From Lachnospiraceae bacterium (GTDB taxonomy: Bacteria > Bacillota > Clostridia > Lachnospirales > Lachnospiraceae), in contig AP025573.1 in the NCBI GenBank assembly GCA_022845895.1, positions 1,770,501-1,834,500 of the forward strand: a stretch of DNA of 64,000 nucleotides. Direction: 5' to 3'. A program made the position numbers and the translations under genes. The notes under the pieces were generated by a model. That model was given only the letters and a program-made list of their open reading frames with translations, had not been told where the DNA came from and ran no database searches. Position 1 is the first letter of the stretch; each line of letters opens with the position of its first letter. Positions 17,392 to 25,337 of the stretch are shown one piece after another.

Positions 17392-18333
17392 TTAATACTT
17401 GTTTAAAAGTTGCCTTGCTGTAACATCATCGGTGATAAGAATATCCAGGTAGCTGCCGTCCAGTGCCGCTGCTATGGCAGGAAGCTTTTCGATACCGGTT
17501 GCCGCGCCTATCACGTTGTTGAGCTGCTTGAGCTTATCAAGAGGAGTGCTGATGATACGTGCATCAAAGTCCGCGTTGACAAGCCGGCCCTGCGCGTCTA
17601 TAAAATGGGTAATCAAATCGCCTACCGAACCCTGCATCTTCAGCAGCAGATAGTCATTATTCGTCAGGCGGGATGACTTGAGTATCGTAGCATCCGTGTT
17701 CATACCGCCGATGCCTATCAATGTGAGATTGGCCAGTTCTGTCATCTTCGTTATCTCAGCAAGAGAATCCTCTTCCATCATAGACTCGGCCAGTTCCTTC
17801 GACGACATGATAAGAGGTGCGGGATACAGATACAGCTTGGCACCATATATGCTGGAATGGGCGTCGGGCAGATAATTGGTGATGCCGCCGGTCAGAGATA
17901 CGAGTGAAATCGTTGCAGAGACGCAGCGGGAAAGATGGCTGAGTGTGCGCATGACCGTCTCACCATAGCCAAAGTTGATATAACAGTTATCCGTCACATG
18001 GTTCTGGATATACATGGCAGCGGCCTTGGCTACCGTTTCGGTCTGGTTATCCTTATCCGAACCTGCAGGGACGATATAGCAGTCCTTCAACTGATACTTG
18101 TGAATGAGTTCCTGTTCGATAGAGAGAAATTCGTCGGTATCAGGCTTGATGTGTATCTGTATGATTCCTTCCTGGCGGGCGCGGTCCAGCAGACGGAGCA
18201 CCTTGATGCGCGAGATGCCGAGCTTTTCGGCGATGGCCTGCTGGGTAAGGCCTTCCATATAATAATACCAGGAAGCTTTGTAAAGCAGATTTTTTTCAAA
18301 CTGTGTGCTGTTTTCTGTACTTATATCAGACAT
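17392..18333 (-). CDS. lsrR: SorC/DeoR-type regulator, LsrR orthologue
   Basis: Residues 20-60 form the helix-turn-helix (WYYYMEGLTQQAIAEKLGISRIKVLRLLDRA). The rest is a SorC sugar-phosphate domain with NFGYGETVMRTLSHLS, SLTGGI, PAPLIMSS, GIGGM and GSVGDLITHFIDAQG, all close to E. coli LsrR. LsrR represses lsr genes until phospho-AI-2 binds. It heads the lsrR-lsrK-cupin operon and diverges from lsrA. A perfect dyad, TGCAAATGTTTTGCA, lies at its own start of transcription, so autorepression is likely. Confidence 0.9.
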   Translation of the reverse strand: MSDISTENSTQFEKNLLYKASWYYYMEGLTQQAIAEKLGISRIKVLRLLDRARQEGIIQIHIKPDTDEFLSIEQELIHKYQLKDCYIVPAGSDKDNQTETVAKAAAMYIQNHVTDNCYINFGYGETVMRTLSHLSRCVSATISLVSLTGGITNYLPDAHSSIYGAKLYLYPAPLIMSSKELAESMMEEDSLAEITKMTELANLTLIGIGGMNTDATILKSSRLTNNDYLLLKMQGSVGDLITHFIDAQGRLVNADFDARIISTPLDKLKQLNNVIGAATGIEKLPAIAAALDGSYLDILITDDVTARQLLNKY

Positions 18334-18378
18334 AAATCCTCCTTTTGTAATCTTGGATGTACAAAAGTACCGTTAAGG

Positions 18379-18427
18379 TGCAAATGTTTTGCATATAAAT
18401 TATAACAGTATATAGGCGCACTGTCAA
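18379..18427 (-). promoter_or_regulatory. lsrR promoter with candidate LsrR operator
   Basis: On the minus strand, TTGACA (18422-18427) and TATAAT (18399-18404) are separated by 17 nt. The dyad TGCAAA-TGT-TTTGCA at 18379-18393 covers the expected start. Its core CAAATGTTTT recurs upstream of lsrA at 18627-18636. Confidence 0.75.
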
Positions 18428-18542
18428 ATCTAATTATATAAAAATTTCACTTCATTTGTTTTGGGATAAGGCAAAGTGCATAAAAGATAACGTGATATTA
18501 TGACTAAAATATATAAAACAACAAATGTATGTAACAAATATG

Positions 18543-18654
18543 TTGACAAATTATGAACGAAAATGTATGATGATACTAAATCAGGACATCGGTATACCGG
18601 TGTGGAAATACCATTACAATGATAAACAAATGTTTTTGGATAAAACAAAAGTTT
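18543..18654 (+). promoter_or_regulatory. lsrACDBF promoter with GntR-type and LsrR-type sites
   Basis: TTGACA (18543-18548) and TATGAT (18566-18571) are 17 nt apart. CGGTATACCG (18590-18599) sits about 12 nt after the expected start, as at the aldo-keto reductase promoter. Further down, AAACAAATGTTT (18624-18635) and AAACAAAAGTTT (18643-18654) are dyads centred 19 nt apart, and the first shares CAAATGTTTT with the lsrR operator. Dual control by the FCD regulator and LsrR is inferred. The rest of the lsrR-lsrA gap shows no gene. Confidence 0.7.
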
Positions 18655-18688
18655 AAAATCGCAACTAACTGGAATGGAGGTGCATAAA

Positions 18689-20200
18689 ATGGAGGATGTT
18701 AAGAACAGGTCTGCCGGCGCTGCGCTGCTGGAGGTTAAGGATATACGCAAATCCTTCGGCTCTAACGAGGTGCTCAAGGGCATTAACATGAAACTGCACG
18801 AAGGGGAAGTGATAGCCCTTATCGGAGGCAACGGTGCCGGCAAGAGTACGCTCATGAAAATCATAATGGGCATATACCAGCAGGACGAAGGTGACATATA
18901 TATCAATGGAGAACAGATAGACATATCCAAGTCTTCAACTGCCCTTGCCAATGGGATATATCTCGTGCCTCAGGAGCCGATGCTTTTTCCGAACATGACT
19001 GTGGAAGAAAATGTTGCCATGGGATTTGACGAAAAGAAAAATGAGATACACAGACGTATGGTGGAGATGATCGAACATCTTGGCTGGGATCTGAAACTGG
19101 ATCGGAAAGCGAACACGCTGTCGATTGCAGAACAGCAGCTTGTAGAGATACTGAAAGGACTTCTTCGGAATGCGAGAATCCTTATACTCGATGAGCCGAC
19201 GTCATCACTGAGCTTCAATGAGGCAGAATCGCTGTTTAAGCTTGTAGAAGAGCTGAAGCAGAAAAACATCGGTATCTTTTATATCACGCACAGGCTGACA
19301 GAAGTGTTCCAGATTGCGACCCATGTGGCTATCATGAGGGACGGTGTCGTAAGCCTGAGCGGAGAGGTATCCGAATTTGAAAAAAGCCATCTCGTCAAAG
19401 CTCTGCTTCCGCCGGATTCCGAACTTAAGACGGCAGGTGAGAGGGTAGAGATAGACTATACGTCAGCAGAACCGGTGCTGGAACTGAAAGACTTCAGCGG
19501 ATACGGGTTCAGCAATCTGAACCTGGAAGTATACGCAGGCGAGATTCTCGGCGTGGCCGGAGTCGTCGGTGCAGGCCGGACGGAATTTGCCACGACGATA
19601 TTCGGCATGGACAAGGTGAAGTCCGGCAAGGTGCTGCTGGACGGTGAAGACATAACAGGATTCAGCACGAGAAGAGTGTTGGACAAAGGCGTCAACTATG
19701 TGCCTGAAGACAGGTTCCTGAACGGAATCTTCAAGATAAGGGAAGTGGGATGGAATATTTCGTCTGCCCAGATACGGAACATGAGCAGGCTGTTCCTCAA
19801 CAGGAAAAAGGAAGCAGAACTGGCAGACCAGTATATCAGCGATTTTCGTATCAAGGTCACAGGTCAGGACCAGATTATGGGATCGCTGTCAGGCGGAAAC
19901 CAGCAGAAAGGCGTCATTGCCAGAGCGCTGTCGACGAACCCGAAAGTTGTAATTCTGGATGAGCCGACCCGTGGTATCGATGCAGGCGCGCGTGGAGATG
20001 TGTACTCCATCATAGGAAAGCTGAAAAAACAGGGAGTGGCAATATTGCTCATATCCTCTGACCTGGAAGAAATAGTAGAACTGAGTGACAGGGCGGTGTC
20101 TATGTACCAAGGACATATCAATCATACATTTACAAGAGAAAAGATTGACCTTGATAATCTGACAGCAGCGTCATTCGGAGTGTACGAGGAAGGAGAGTAA
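18689..20200 (+). CDS. lsrA: AI-2 ABC importer, double-ATPase subunit
   Basis: The 503-residue protein has two sugar-type cassettes: the first with GGNGAGKST, LDEPTSSL and THRL, the second with a degenerate Walker A (GVVGAGRTE), SGGNQQKGVIARAL and LDEPTRGID. This is the standard RbsA/LsrA layout, in which only one half is fully competent. The ATG at 18689 is chosen because GGAGG ends 8 nt before it, while the ATG at 18674 overlaps that ribosome site. It powers the LsrC/LsrD channel at the membrane. The next gene begins 3 nt after its stop. Confidence 0.9.
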   Translation: MEDVKNRSAGAALLEVKDIRKSFGSNEVLKGINMKLHEGEVIALIGGNGAGKSTLMKIIMGIYQQDEGDIYINGEQIDISKSSTALANGIYLVPQEPMLFPNMTVEENVAMGFDEKKNEIHRRMVEMIEHLGWDLKLDRKANTLSIAEQQLVEILKGLLRNARILILDEPTSSLSFNEAESLFKLVEELKQKNIGIFYITHRLTEVFQIATHVAIMRDGVVSLSGEVSEFEKSHLVKALLPPDSELKTAGERVEIDYTSAEPVLELKDFSGYGFSNLNLEVYAGEILGVAGVVGAGRTEFATTIFGMDKVKSGKVLLDGEDITGFSTRRVLDKGVNYVPEDRFLNGIFKIREVGWNISSAQIRNMSRLFLNRKKEAELADQYISDFRIKVTGQDQIMGSLSGGNQQKGVIARALSTNPKVVILDEPTRGIDAGARGDVYSIIGKLKKQGVAILLISSDLEEIVELSDRAVSMYQGHINHTFTREKIDLDNLTAASFGVYEEGE

Positions 20201-20202
20201 TT

Positions 20203-21216
20203 ATGGATAAGATAAAAAAAGCGCTGAAGGCCAGGGAGCTGTCTTCACTGCTCTGCCTCGTAGCTATGTTTCTGCTTGTCGGAGTCGTGAATCCAAGTTT
20301 CCTGAAGCCGCAGAATATACTGCTATGCTTTAACGGTTCTATCGTATATGTACTCATCGCCATAGGAATGGCATTTGTAATATTGACAGGGGAGATTGAC
20401 TGCTCCATCGGAGCACAGCTCGGCCTGTCCGCAGCGGTGTGCGCGACCTACCTGCGGGAAGGGGCGTCCTGGGGGATGGCAATCGGCCTCTGCATCCTGG
20501 TCGGCCTCGTATGCGGCACGATCAACGGCATCGGAGTCACTGTCCTGAAGATACCGTCCATCATCATGACGCTTGGCACGAACGGCATATACAGGGGACT
20601 GATATATCTGTATACAGGAGGCAAATGGGTGGAGAACCTGCCCTCTGGCTTCAAACAGCTCGCCCAGAAGAACGTGGTGGGAAACCTGAGCTGGTTTTTC
20701 GTTATGGATCTGGTGATCATGGTGCTTATCTTCCTGTTTCTGGTCAAGACAAAGAGAGGAAAACGGTTCGCGGCAGTGGGAGATAACGAGGCAGGCGCCA
20801 ACCTGATAGGAATTCCCGTGCAGGCGACAAAGATGAAGGCCTTCATGATATGCGGACTGTTCGGAGCGTTCGGGGCAATCCTCTATGTAAGCCGGGTCGG
20901 ATTCGTTACGGCGATATCCGGTAACGGTTATGAGATGAAGGCGATTGCAGCATGTGTCATCGGTGGTATCAGCCTGACCGGCGGAGTAGGTACGGTCATA
21001 GGTGCATCGATTGGCGGCATCATCATGGCGTCCATCAGCCGTCTGCTCGTATTTTTGAAGATTTCTTCCGATTATGACAATACGATAACCGGTATCCTTT
21101 TGATTGTAATCGTAGTCGTGGATGCCCTCGTACAGAGAAGGTCGGTAGAAAAGGCCAGAAGAGAAAGGCTGTCGGCTAGGGTAACTGCAGCTGAGGGAGG
21201 TGCTTTGAATGAATAA
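20203..21216 (+). CDS. lsrC: AI-2 ABC importer permease LsrC
   Basis: The 337-residue polytopic protein of the BPD_transp_2 family (RbsC-like) has an LSSLLCLVAMFLLVGVVNPSF first helix, about nine or ten hydrophobic segments, and the conserved loop GDNEAGANLIGIPV that contacts the ATPase. It pairs with LsrD, overlapping its start by 8 nt. Order A-C-D-B-F matches the enteric lsr operon. Confidence 0.87.
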   Translation: MDKIKKALKARELSSLLCLVAMFLLVGVVNPSFLKPQNILLCFNGSIVYVLIAIGMAFVILTGEIDCSIGAQLGLSAAVCATYLREGASWGMAIGLCILVGLVCGTINGIGVTVLKIPSIIMTLGTNGIYRGLIYLYTGGKWVENLPSGFKQLAQKNVVGNLSWFFVMDLVIMVLIFLFLVKTKRGKRFAAVGDNEAGANLIGIPVQATKMKAFMICGLFGAFGAILYVSRVGFVTAISGNGYEMKAIAACVIGGISLTGGVGTVIGASIGGIIMASISRLLVFLKISSDYDNTITGILLIVIVVVDALVQRRSVEKARRERLSARVTAAEGGALNE

Positions 21217-22216
21217 GATAAAAGGGCTAAGGAGCAAAGTCTTCAGCTGGGAAATGTTTTTGATTGTGATACTGCTCGTTGAAATCCTCGTATTCGGACA
21301 ACTGAATCCAAGGTTTCTGCGTCTGAACGTACTGATGGGAAGTATCAATGACTTTATCTCCATATGTATCATTTCACTGTTCGTCACATTTGTAATGGTG
21401 ACGGGAGGTATAGATATACAGGCAGGTTCCATCGTGGGTCTGACATCCATTACGATAGGGCTGCTCTGGCAGGATAAAGGCTTCAACGTATGGGCGGCAG
21501 TGCTCGTCAGCATTCTTGTGGGAACACTGTGCGGACTCTTGAGCGGTTTCTTCGTGGCATACACGGGAGTACAGCCGATGGTGGTCACCCTCGGAGGGTC
21601 GTTCCTCTATTCAGGTCTTGCGCTTGCGGTTGTCAATATGTCATCTTCCGAGGCATATGAGGGAATCAGCGGTTTTCCGGACACATTCATGAAGCTGTCT
21701 TCCGGGAATATTGCAGGCATGCCAAACCAGCTCGTCATATTTATCGCACTTGTCGTCATCGCATATATACTTCTGCACAAGACGAAGTATGGACGGTACA
21801 TATTCCTCTGCGGCGTGAATTCAAGCGCATGCCGGTATTCAGGTATTCGGGTAAGGCCGATTATCATGAGTACGTACGGACTGTCCGGCATGAGCGCCGC
21901 ACTGGCAGGTGTCGTACTTACAAGCTATCTCGGTTCGGCCAAGTCTGACCTTGGAAGTTCACTGACGCTGCCTATCATCACGGCAGTCGTCCTCGGAGGG
22001 ACGTCCAACCTCGGAGGAAAAGGCGGGGTGGTCGGGACGGCTCTGGCAGCATGTGTCATCGGAATCTTGAAGTTCGGATTGAACATGTCGGGCATGGCGT
22101 CTCAGTATCTGGATATACCGGTCGGAATTCTTCTGATTATCGTGCTTGCGTTCCGCATGACAGGAAGCGGCAACAAGAAGCTGCTGGCAAGGCTTAAGAA
22201 GAACAGAAGCAGATAA
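21209..22216 (+). CDS. lsrD: AI-2 ABC importer permease LsrD
   Basis: The 335-residue second permease of the RbsC type has an N-terminal helix (WEMFLIVILLVEILVFGQLNPRF), MVTGGIDIQAGSIVGLTS, the ATPase-contact loop CGVNSSACRYSGIRV and VVLGGTSNLGGKGG. It forms the inner-membrane channel with LsrC. Translational overlap with lsrC suggests stoichiometric synthesis. A 71-nt AT-rich gap precedes lsrB. Confidence 0.87.
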   Translation: MNKIKGLRSKVFSWEMFLIVILLVEILVFGQLNPRFLRLNVLMGSINDFISICIISLFVTFVMVTGGIDIQAGSIVGLTSITIGLLWQDKGFNVWAAVLVSILVGTLCGLLSGFFVAYTGVQPMVVTLGGSFLYSGLALAVVNMSSSEAYEGISGFPDTFMKLSSGNIAGMPNQLVIFIALVVIAYILLHKTKYGRYIFLCGVNSSACRYSGIRVRPIIMSTYGLSGMSAALAGVVLTSYLGSAKSDLGSSLTLPIITAVVLGGTSNLGGKGGVVGTALAACVIGILKFGLNMSGMASQYLDIPVGILLIIVLAFRMTGSGNKKLLARLKKNRSR

Positions 22217-22287
22217 GGGCGGCCGGCTCACAAAATGGTTATTATAAGTGTTTATAATAATAAAAAATATTAAAGGAGGACGAAAGA

Positions 22288-23400
22288 ATGAAAAAGAAAC
22301 TCATCAGCGCATTATTATGTGCAGCCATGATTGCTACTATGGTAGTTGGTTGTGGAAAATCCGGGTCTGACTCAGACAGCAAGGATTCAGGCGACAAGAA
22401 GGAATCAGGGGATAATCTCCAGATTGTATTCGTTCCAAAAGTTACAGGAAACTCTTTCTTCGAGTCAGCTAACGACGGAGCGCAGGAATTTGCCAAGAAA
22501 GTCGGCGGCTTTGAAATCAAGTATGACGGCAGCGCTACAGCTGCAGTTGCAGACCAGGTAACTATTATCAACAATGCAATTAACCAGGGTGCTGACGGTA
22601 TCGCGGTATCATCAGTAGATGCCACCGGTCTTGATGAAGTTATGAAGAAGGCCATGGATGCCGGACTGGCAGTAGTGACTTGGGACTCTGACGTTTCTGC
22701 AGATGCAAGACAGATTATGGTATCCCAGGGCTCTCCTGAGATTCTTGGAGCGTTCCTGCTTCAGCTTTCTGAAAATGCGCTGAAAGCTTCTGGCCTTGAT
22801 CCTGCAAAAGATGCGGTCAAATACTGCTGGCATTATTCTCAGGCTACCGTAACAGACCAGAACTCATGGCATGACGCGGCTGAGAAGATGATTGCTGAGA
22901 AGTATCCAAACTGGGAAAATGTAGCTCCAGACAACTATTACAGTGAGCAGGATGCTGAAAAAGCCATCTCAGTAGGCGAGTCTGTACTGACAGCACACGA
23001 GGATATCAACCTCGTCATCTGCTGCGACTCTACAGCACTACCGGGACAGGCACAGGCTGCCCAGAACCTTGGAAAGACGACGAAAGATGTCGCTATCACA
23101 GGCTTTGCAACACCGAATGCTATGAAAGACTTCTGTACGGCAGGCGTAGTGAACAACTGGGGACTGTGGGATACAGGCTTACAGGGATCTATCGCTAACT
23201 ACATGGCTTACTATCTTGCTTCCGGCAATAAAGTGACCATCGGCGACAAAGTAGACATCCCTGAAATCGGTGAAGTTGAAATTGTAGACAACAGCGAGAT
23301 CACAGGAGATGAAGCTGACAATGTGGACGGTTCCGGAGTTGTGTTCCTTCCAGAACGCGCTGAATTTAATGCAGACAATATGGATGACTATGACTTCTAA
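22288..23400 (+). CDS. lsrB: AI-2 binding lipoprotein LsrB-like
   Basis: The 370-residue product has a lipoprotein signal with Cys22 in VVGC and an Asp/Ser-rich linker, then a periplasmic-binding-protein type I fold. It matches Salmonella/E. coli LsrB from FVPKVTGNSFF to the LPERAEFN end. AI-2 ligands that can be placed are Lys51, Asp133, Asp190, Gln191 and Pro252. The Ala222-equivalent position is Gln254 here. Clostridial LsrB proteins with altered pockets are known to bind AI-2, so this may still be a receptor. It is anchored outside the membrane and feeds LsrCD. AAAGGAGG precedes the ATG. Confidence 0.88.
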   Translation: MKKKLISALLCAAMIATMVVGCGKSGSDSDSKDSGDKKESGDNLQIVFVPKVTGNSFFESANDGAQEFAKKVGGFEIKYDGSATAAVADQVTIINNAINQGADGIAVSSVDATGLDEVMKKAMDAGLAVVTWDSDVSADARQIMVSQGSPEILGAFLLQLSENALKASGLDPAKDAVKYCWHYSQATVTDQNSWHDAAEKMIAEKYPNWENVAPDNYYSEQDAEKAISVGESVLTAHEDINLVICCDSTALPGQAQAAQNLGKTTKDVAITGFATPNAMKDFCTAGVVNNWGLWDTGLQGSIANYMAYYLASGNKVTIGDKVDIPEIGEVEIVDNSEITGDEADNVDGSGVVFLPERAEFNADNMDDYDF

Positions 23401-23431
23401 GCTGTTCCGTACATATGAGTGACATTTCACA

Positions 23432-23474
23432 TACATGCAAGTCCTTTTGCCTTGGGCAGGGGGGCTTGCGTGTA
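23432..23474 (+). other. Intercistronic hairpin between lsrB and lsrF
   Basis: TACATGCAAG (23432-23441) pairs with CTTGCGTGTA (23465-23474), with one wobble, and the stem continues inward through TCC/GGG. A hairpin directly after a binding-protein gene commonly raises that mRNA's abundance relative to downstream genes. No T-run follows, so stability or attenuation is likelier than full termination. Confidence 0.6.
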
Positions 23475-23505
23475 TTACGTAAAATCAAAAGGAGACGAAA
23501 AAATT

Positions 23506-24393
23506 ATGGCAGATGTAGATGGATTAAAGGTAGCAAAGAATTATCATGTAGATGAACCGTTCGCCAAGAACGGCGGTTTTCATGTTAAAGGCATGCAGGA
23601 CGTAGACTGGGGGATGAAGAAGCGTCTGTCTAAGATCTTCCAGCCAGAGAGCGGCCATACGGTGATGCTTGCGTTCGACCATGGATACTTCATGGGTTCT
23701 ACGGCAGGGCTGGAGAGGCTTGACCTCGTGATACCGCCGCTTATGCCATACGTAGACGTACTGATGGGCACAAGAGGCGCCATGCGCACATGTATCCCTG
23801 CAGACAATAACAAAGGAATCGCACTCAGGGTGAGCTGCGGCTCTTCCATGGTGGACGAAGACCTGAGCCACGAGGTAATAGGTGTCAGCATCGAGGACGC
23901 TGTCAGGATGGACGCGAGCTGTATGGCGGTGCAGACATTCATCGGTGCGGACGGGGAAAAGGAAAGCCTTGACAATCTATGTAAGACGGTAGATGCGGGC
24001 CTGAAATACAATATACCTACCATGGGTGTCGTGGCAGTGGGCAAGCAGATGGAACGTACGAGCAGATTTTTCAAGCTTGCAACGAGGATACTGCCGGAGC
24101 TTGGTGCACATATTGTGAAGACATATTACTGTGAAGACTTTGAAGAAATCGTATCCGCGTGCCCGGTACCGATTGTCGTTGCAGGAGGCAAGAAGCTGCC
24201 GGAGGATGAGGCGTTGACGCTTTGCTACAAGGCAATATCGGAAGGTGCTTCCGGAATGGACATGGGAAGGAATATCTTCCAGAGCAACCATCCTGCAGCG
24301 ATGGCCCAGGCTGTGAACATGATTGTCCACAAAGGGGCTTCCGATAAAGAAGCATATGAATGCTACCTTGACTTGAGCAGCCAGGATAAGTAG
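23506..24393 (+). CDS. lsrF: 3-hydroxy-2,4-pentadione-5-phosphate thiolase LsrF
   Basis: The 295-residue class I aldolase-like protein matches E. coli LsrF closely: QDVDWGMKKRLSKIF, VMLAFDHGYFMGSTAGLERLD, IVKTYYCEDFEEIV with the active-site lysine, PIVVAGGKKLP and MDMGRNIFQS. LsrF transfers an acetyl group from the processed phospho-AI-2 to CoA, giving DHAP and acetyl-CoA. The ATG at 23506 follows AAAGGAGA. An upstream in-frame extension lies in the hairpin and is not likely translated. It is separated by 12 nt from the following VOC gene. Confidence 0.9.
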   Translation: MADVDGLKVAKNYHVDEPFAKNGGFHVKGMQDVDWGMKKRLSKIFQPESGHTVMLAFDHGYFMGSTAGLERLDLVIPPLMPYVDVLMGTRGAMRTCIPADNNKGIALRVSCGSSMVDEDLSHEVIGVSIEDAVRMDASCMAVQTFIGADGEKESLDNLCKTVDAGLKYNIPTMGVVAVGKQMERTSRFFKLATRILPELGAHIVKTYYCEDFEEIVSACPVPIVVAGGKKLPEDEALTLCYKAISEGASGMDMGRNIFQSNHPAAMAQAVNMIVHKGASDKEAYECYLDLSSQDK

Positions 24394-24405
24394 AGGAGGC
24401 TGCTT

Positions 24406-24777
24406 ATGGTCAAGTTCAATCATTATAACTTTAATGTACTAGATCTGGAGAAAAGCCTTGCTTTCTATGAAGAAGCCTTAGACCTGGCTCCTGTGAAGGA
24501 GAAGCGGGATCCGGACGGCGCGTTTATACTCGTATATCTTGGAGATGGAACCGGAGGATTTACGCTTGAGCTCACGTGGCTGAATGGGCGTGAAGAGCCG
24601 TATAACCTGGGAGAAGGAGAATTTCATCTGGCGTTCACGGTCGATGACTTTGATGAGATGTATAAAAAGCATAAAGCGATGGGCGTCATCTGTTATGAGA
24701 ATAAGGAGATGGGCGTGTACTTTATCGCAGACCCGGACGGATACTGGATAGAGATTGTTCCGGAAGAGGAGATGTAG
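24406..24777 (+). CDS. VOC-family, glyoxalase I-like protein
   Basis: The 123-residue protein starts KFNHYNFNVLDLEKSLAFYEEAL and has FTLELTWL, FHLAFTVDDF and FIADPDGYWIEIV, retaining the His/Glu metal ligands of the glyoxalase I type. It lies between lsrF and a mutarotase gene, where enteric operons carry lsrG. It is a candidate to replace LsrG as the phospho-AI-2 isomerase, but detoxification of a methylglyoxal-like by-product is equally possible. Confidence 0.8.
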   Translation: MVKFNHYNFNVLDLEKSLAFYEEALDLAPVKEKRDPDGAFILVYLGDGTGGFTLELTWLNGREEPYNLGEGEFHLAFTVDDFDEMYKKHKAMGVICYENKEMGVYFIADPDGYWIEIVPEEEM

Positions 24778-24783
24778 AGCCTT

Positions 24784-25218
24784 ATGTTAAAAGGAATACC
24801 TAAAATAATATCCCCTGAACTGCTGAAAGTATTAAGCGAGATGGGGCACGGGGACAGGCTGGTCATTGCTGACGGCAACTTTCCCGCACAGTCTGTCGGA
24901 AAAGACGGCATCGTCATAAGGTGCGACGGCCATACGGTCCCCGAGATTCTGGATGCCATACTGAAGCTGTTCCCGCTTGATTATTCCACGGACAAGCCGG
25001 TCAAGCTCATGGAAGTGCCGGAGGGAGAAGATGTAAAGACGCCCATCTGGGACATCTATAAGGTCATCATCGGAAAACATGATGAGCGTGGAGAGGTTAC
25101 GGTGGAAAATATTGCAAAGCCGGAATTCATAAAGATGGCGAAAGAATCATATGCCATCATCGCCACCGGCGAAGGGGCACTGTTTGCCAACATTATGCTT
25201 CAGAAAGGCGTCGTCTGA
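24784..25218 (+). CDS. RbsD/FucU-family sugar mutarotase
   Basis: The 144-residue protein has MLKGIPKIISPELLKVLSEMGHGDRLVIADGNFPA, the hallmark N-terminus with the catalytic His of FucU/RbsD, and a C-terminal YAIIATGE. The family interconverts pyranose/furanose or anomeric forms of sugars at a decameric interface. As the last gene of the lsr-like operon it may equilibrate the cyclic and open forms of DPD or another imported furanose. It is absent from enteric lsr operons. Confidence 0.85.
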   Translation: MLKGIPKIISPELLKVLSEMGHGDRLVIADGNFPAQSVGKDGIVIRCDGHTVPEILDAILKLFPLDYSTDKPVKLMEVPEGEDVKTPIWDIYKVIIGKHDERGEVTVENIAKPEFIKMAKESYAIIATGEGALFANIMLQKGVV

Positions 25219-25254
25219 ATGAGCCGGGCATGAATCGAATGTCGCGAATCGGCG

Positions 25255-25334
25255 AAAGGACGTGGATCACACGGGACAGATATAAGGCATAAGCCCTGTA
25301 TCTGACAACCGGGTGTTTCACGTCCCTTTTGGTT
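25255..25334. terminator. Imperfect long hairpin ending the lsr operon
   Basis: AAAGGACGTG near 25256 pairs with CACGTCCCTTTT near 25319-25330. Inside, CACACGG pairs with CCGGGTG and CAGATA with TATCTG. It lies between convergent lsr and truA-like stops and can serve both. Several mismatches keep this tentative. Confidence 0.5.
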
Positions 25335-25337
25335 TAT

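Noticed and set aside
20323..21588. 421-codon minus-strand frame opposite lsrC/lsrD
   Set aside because: It covers two well-defined permease genes; composition (Ser/Thr/His-rich) is typical of an antisense shadow.
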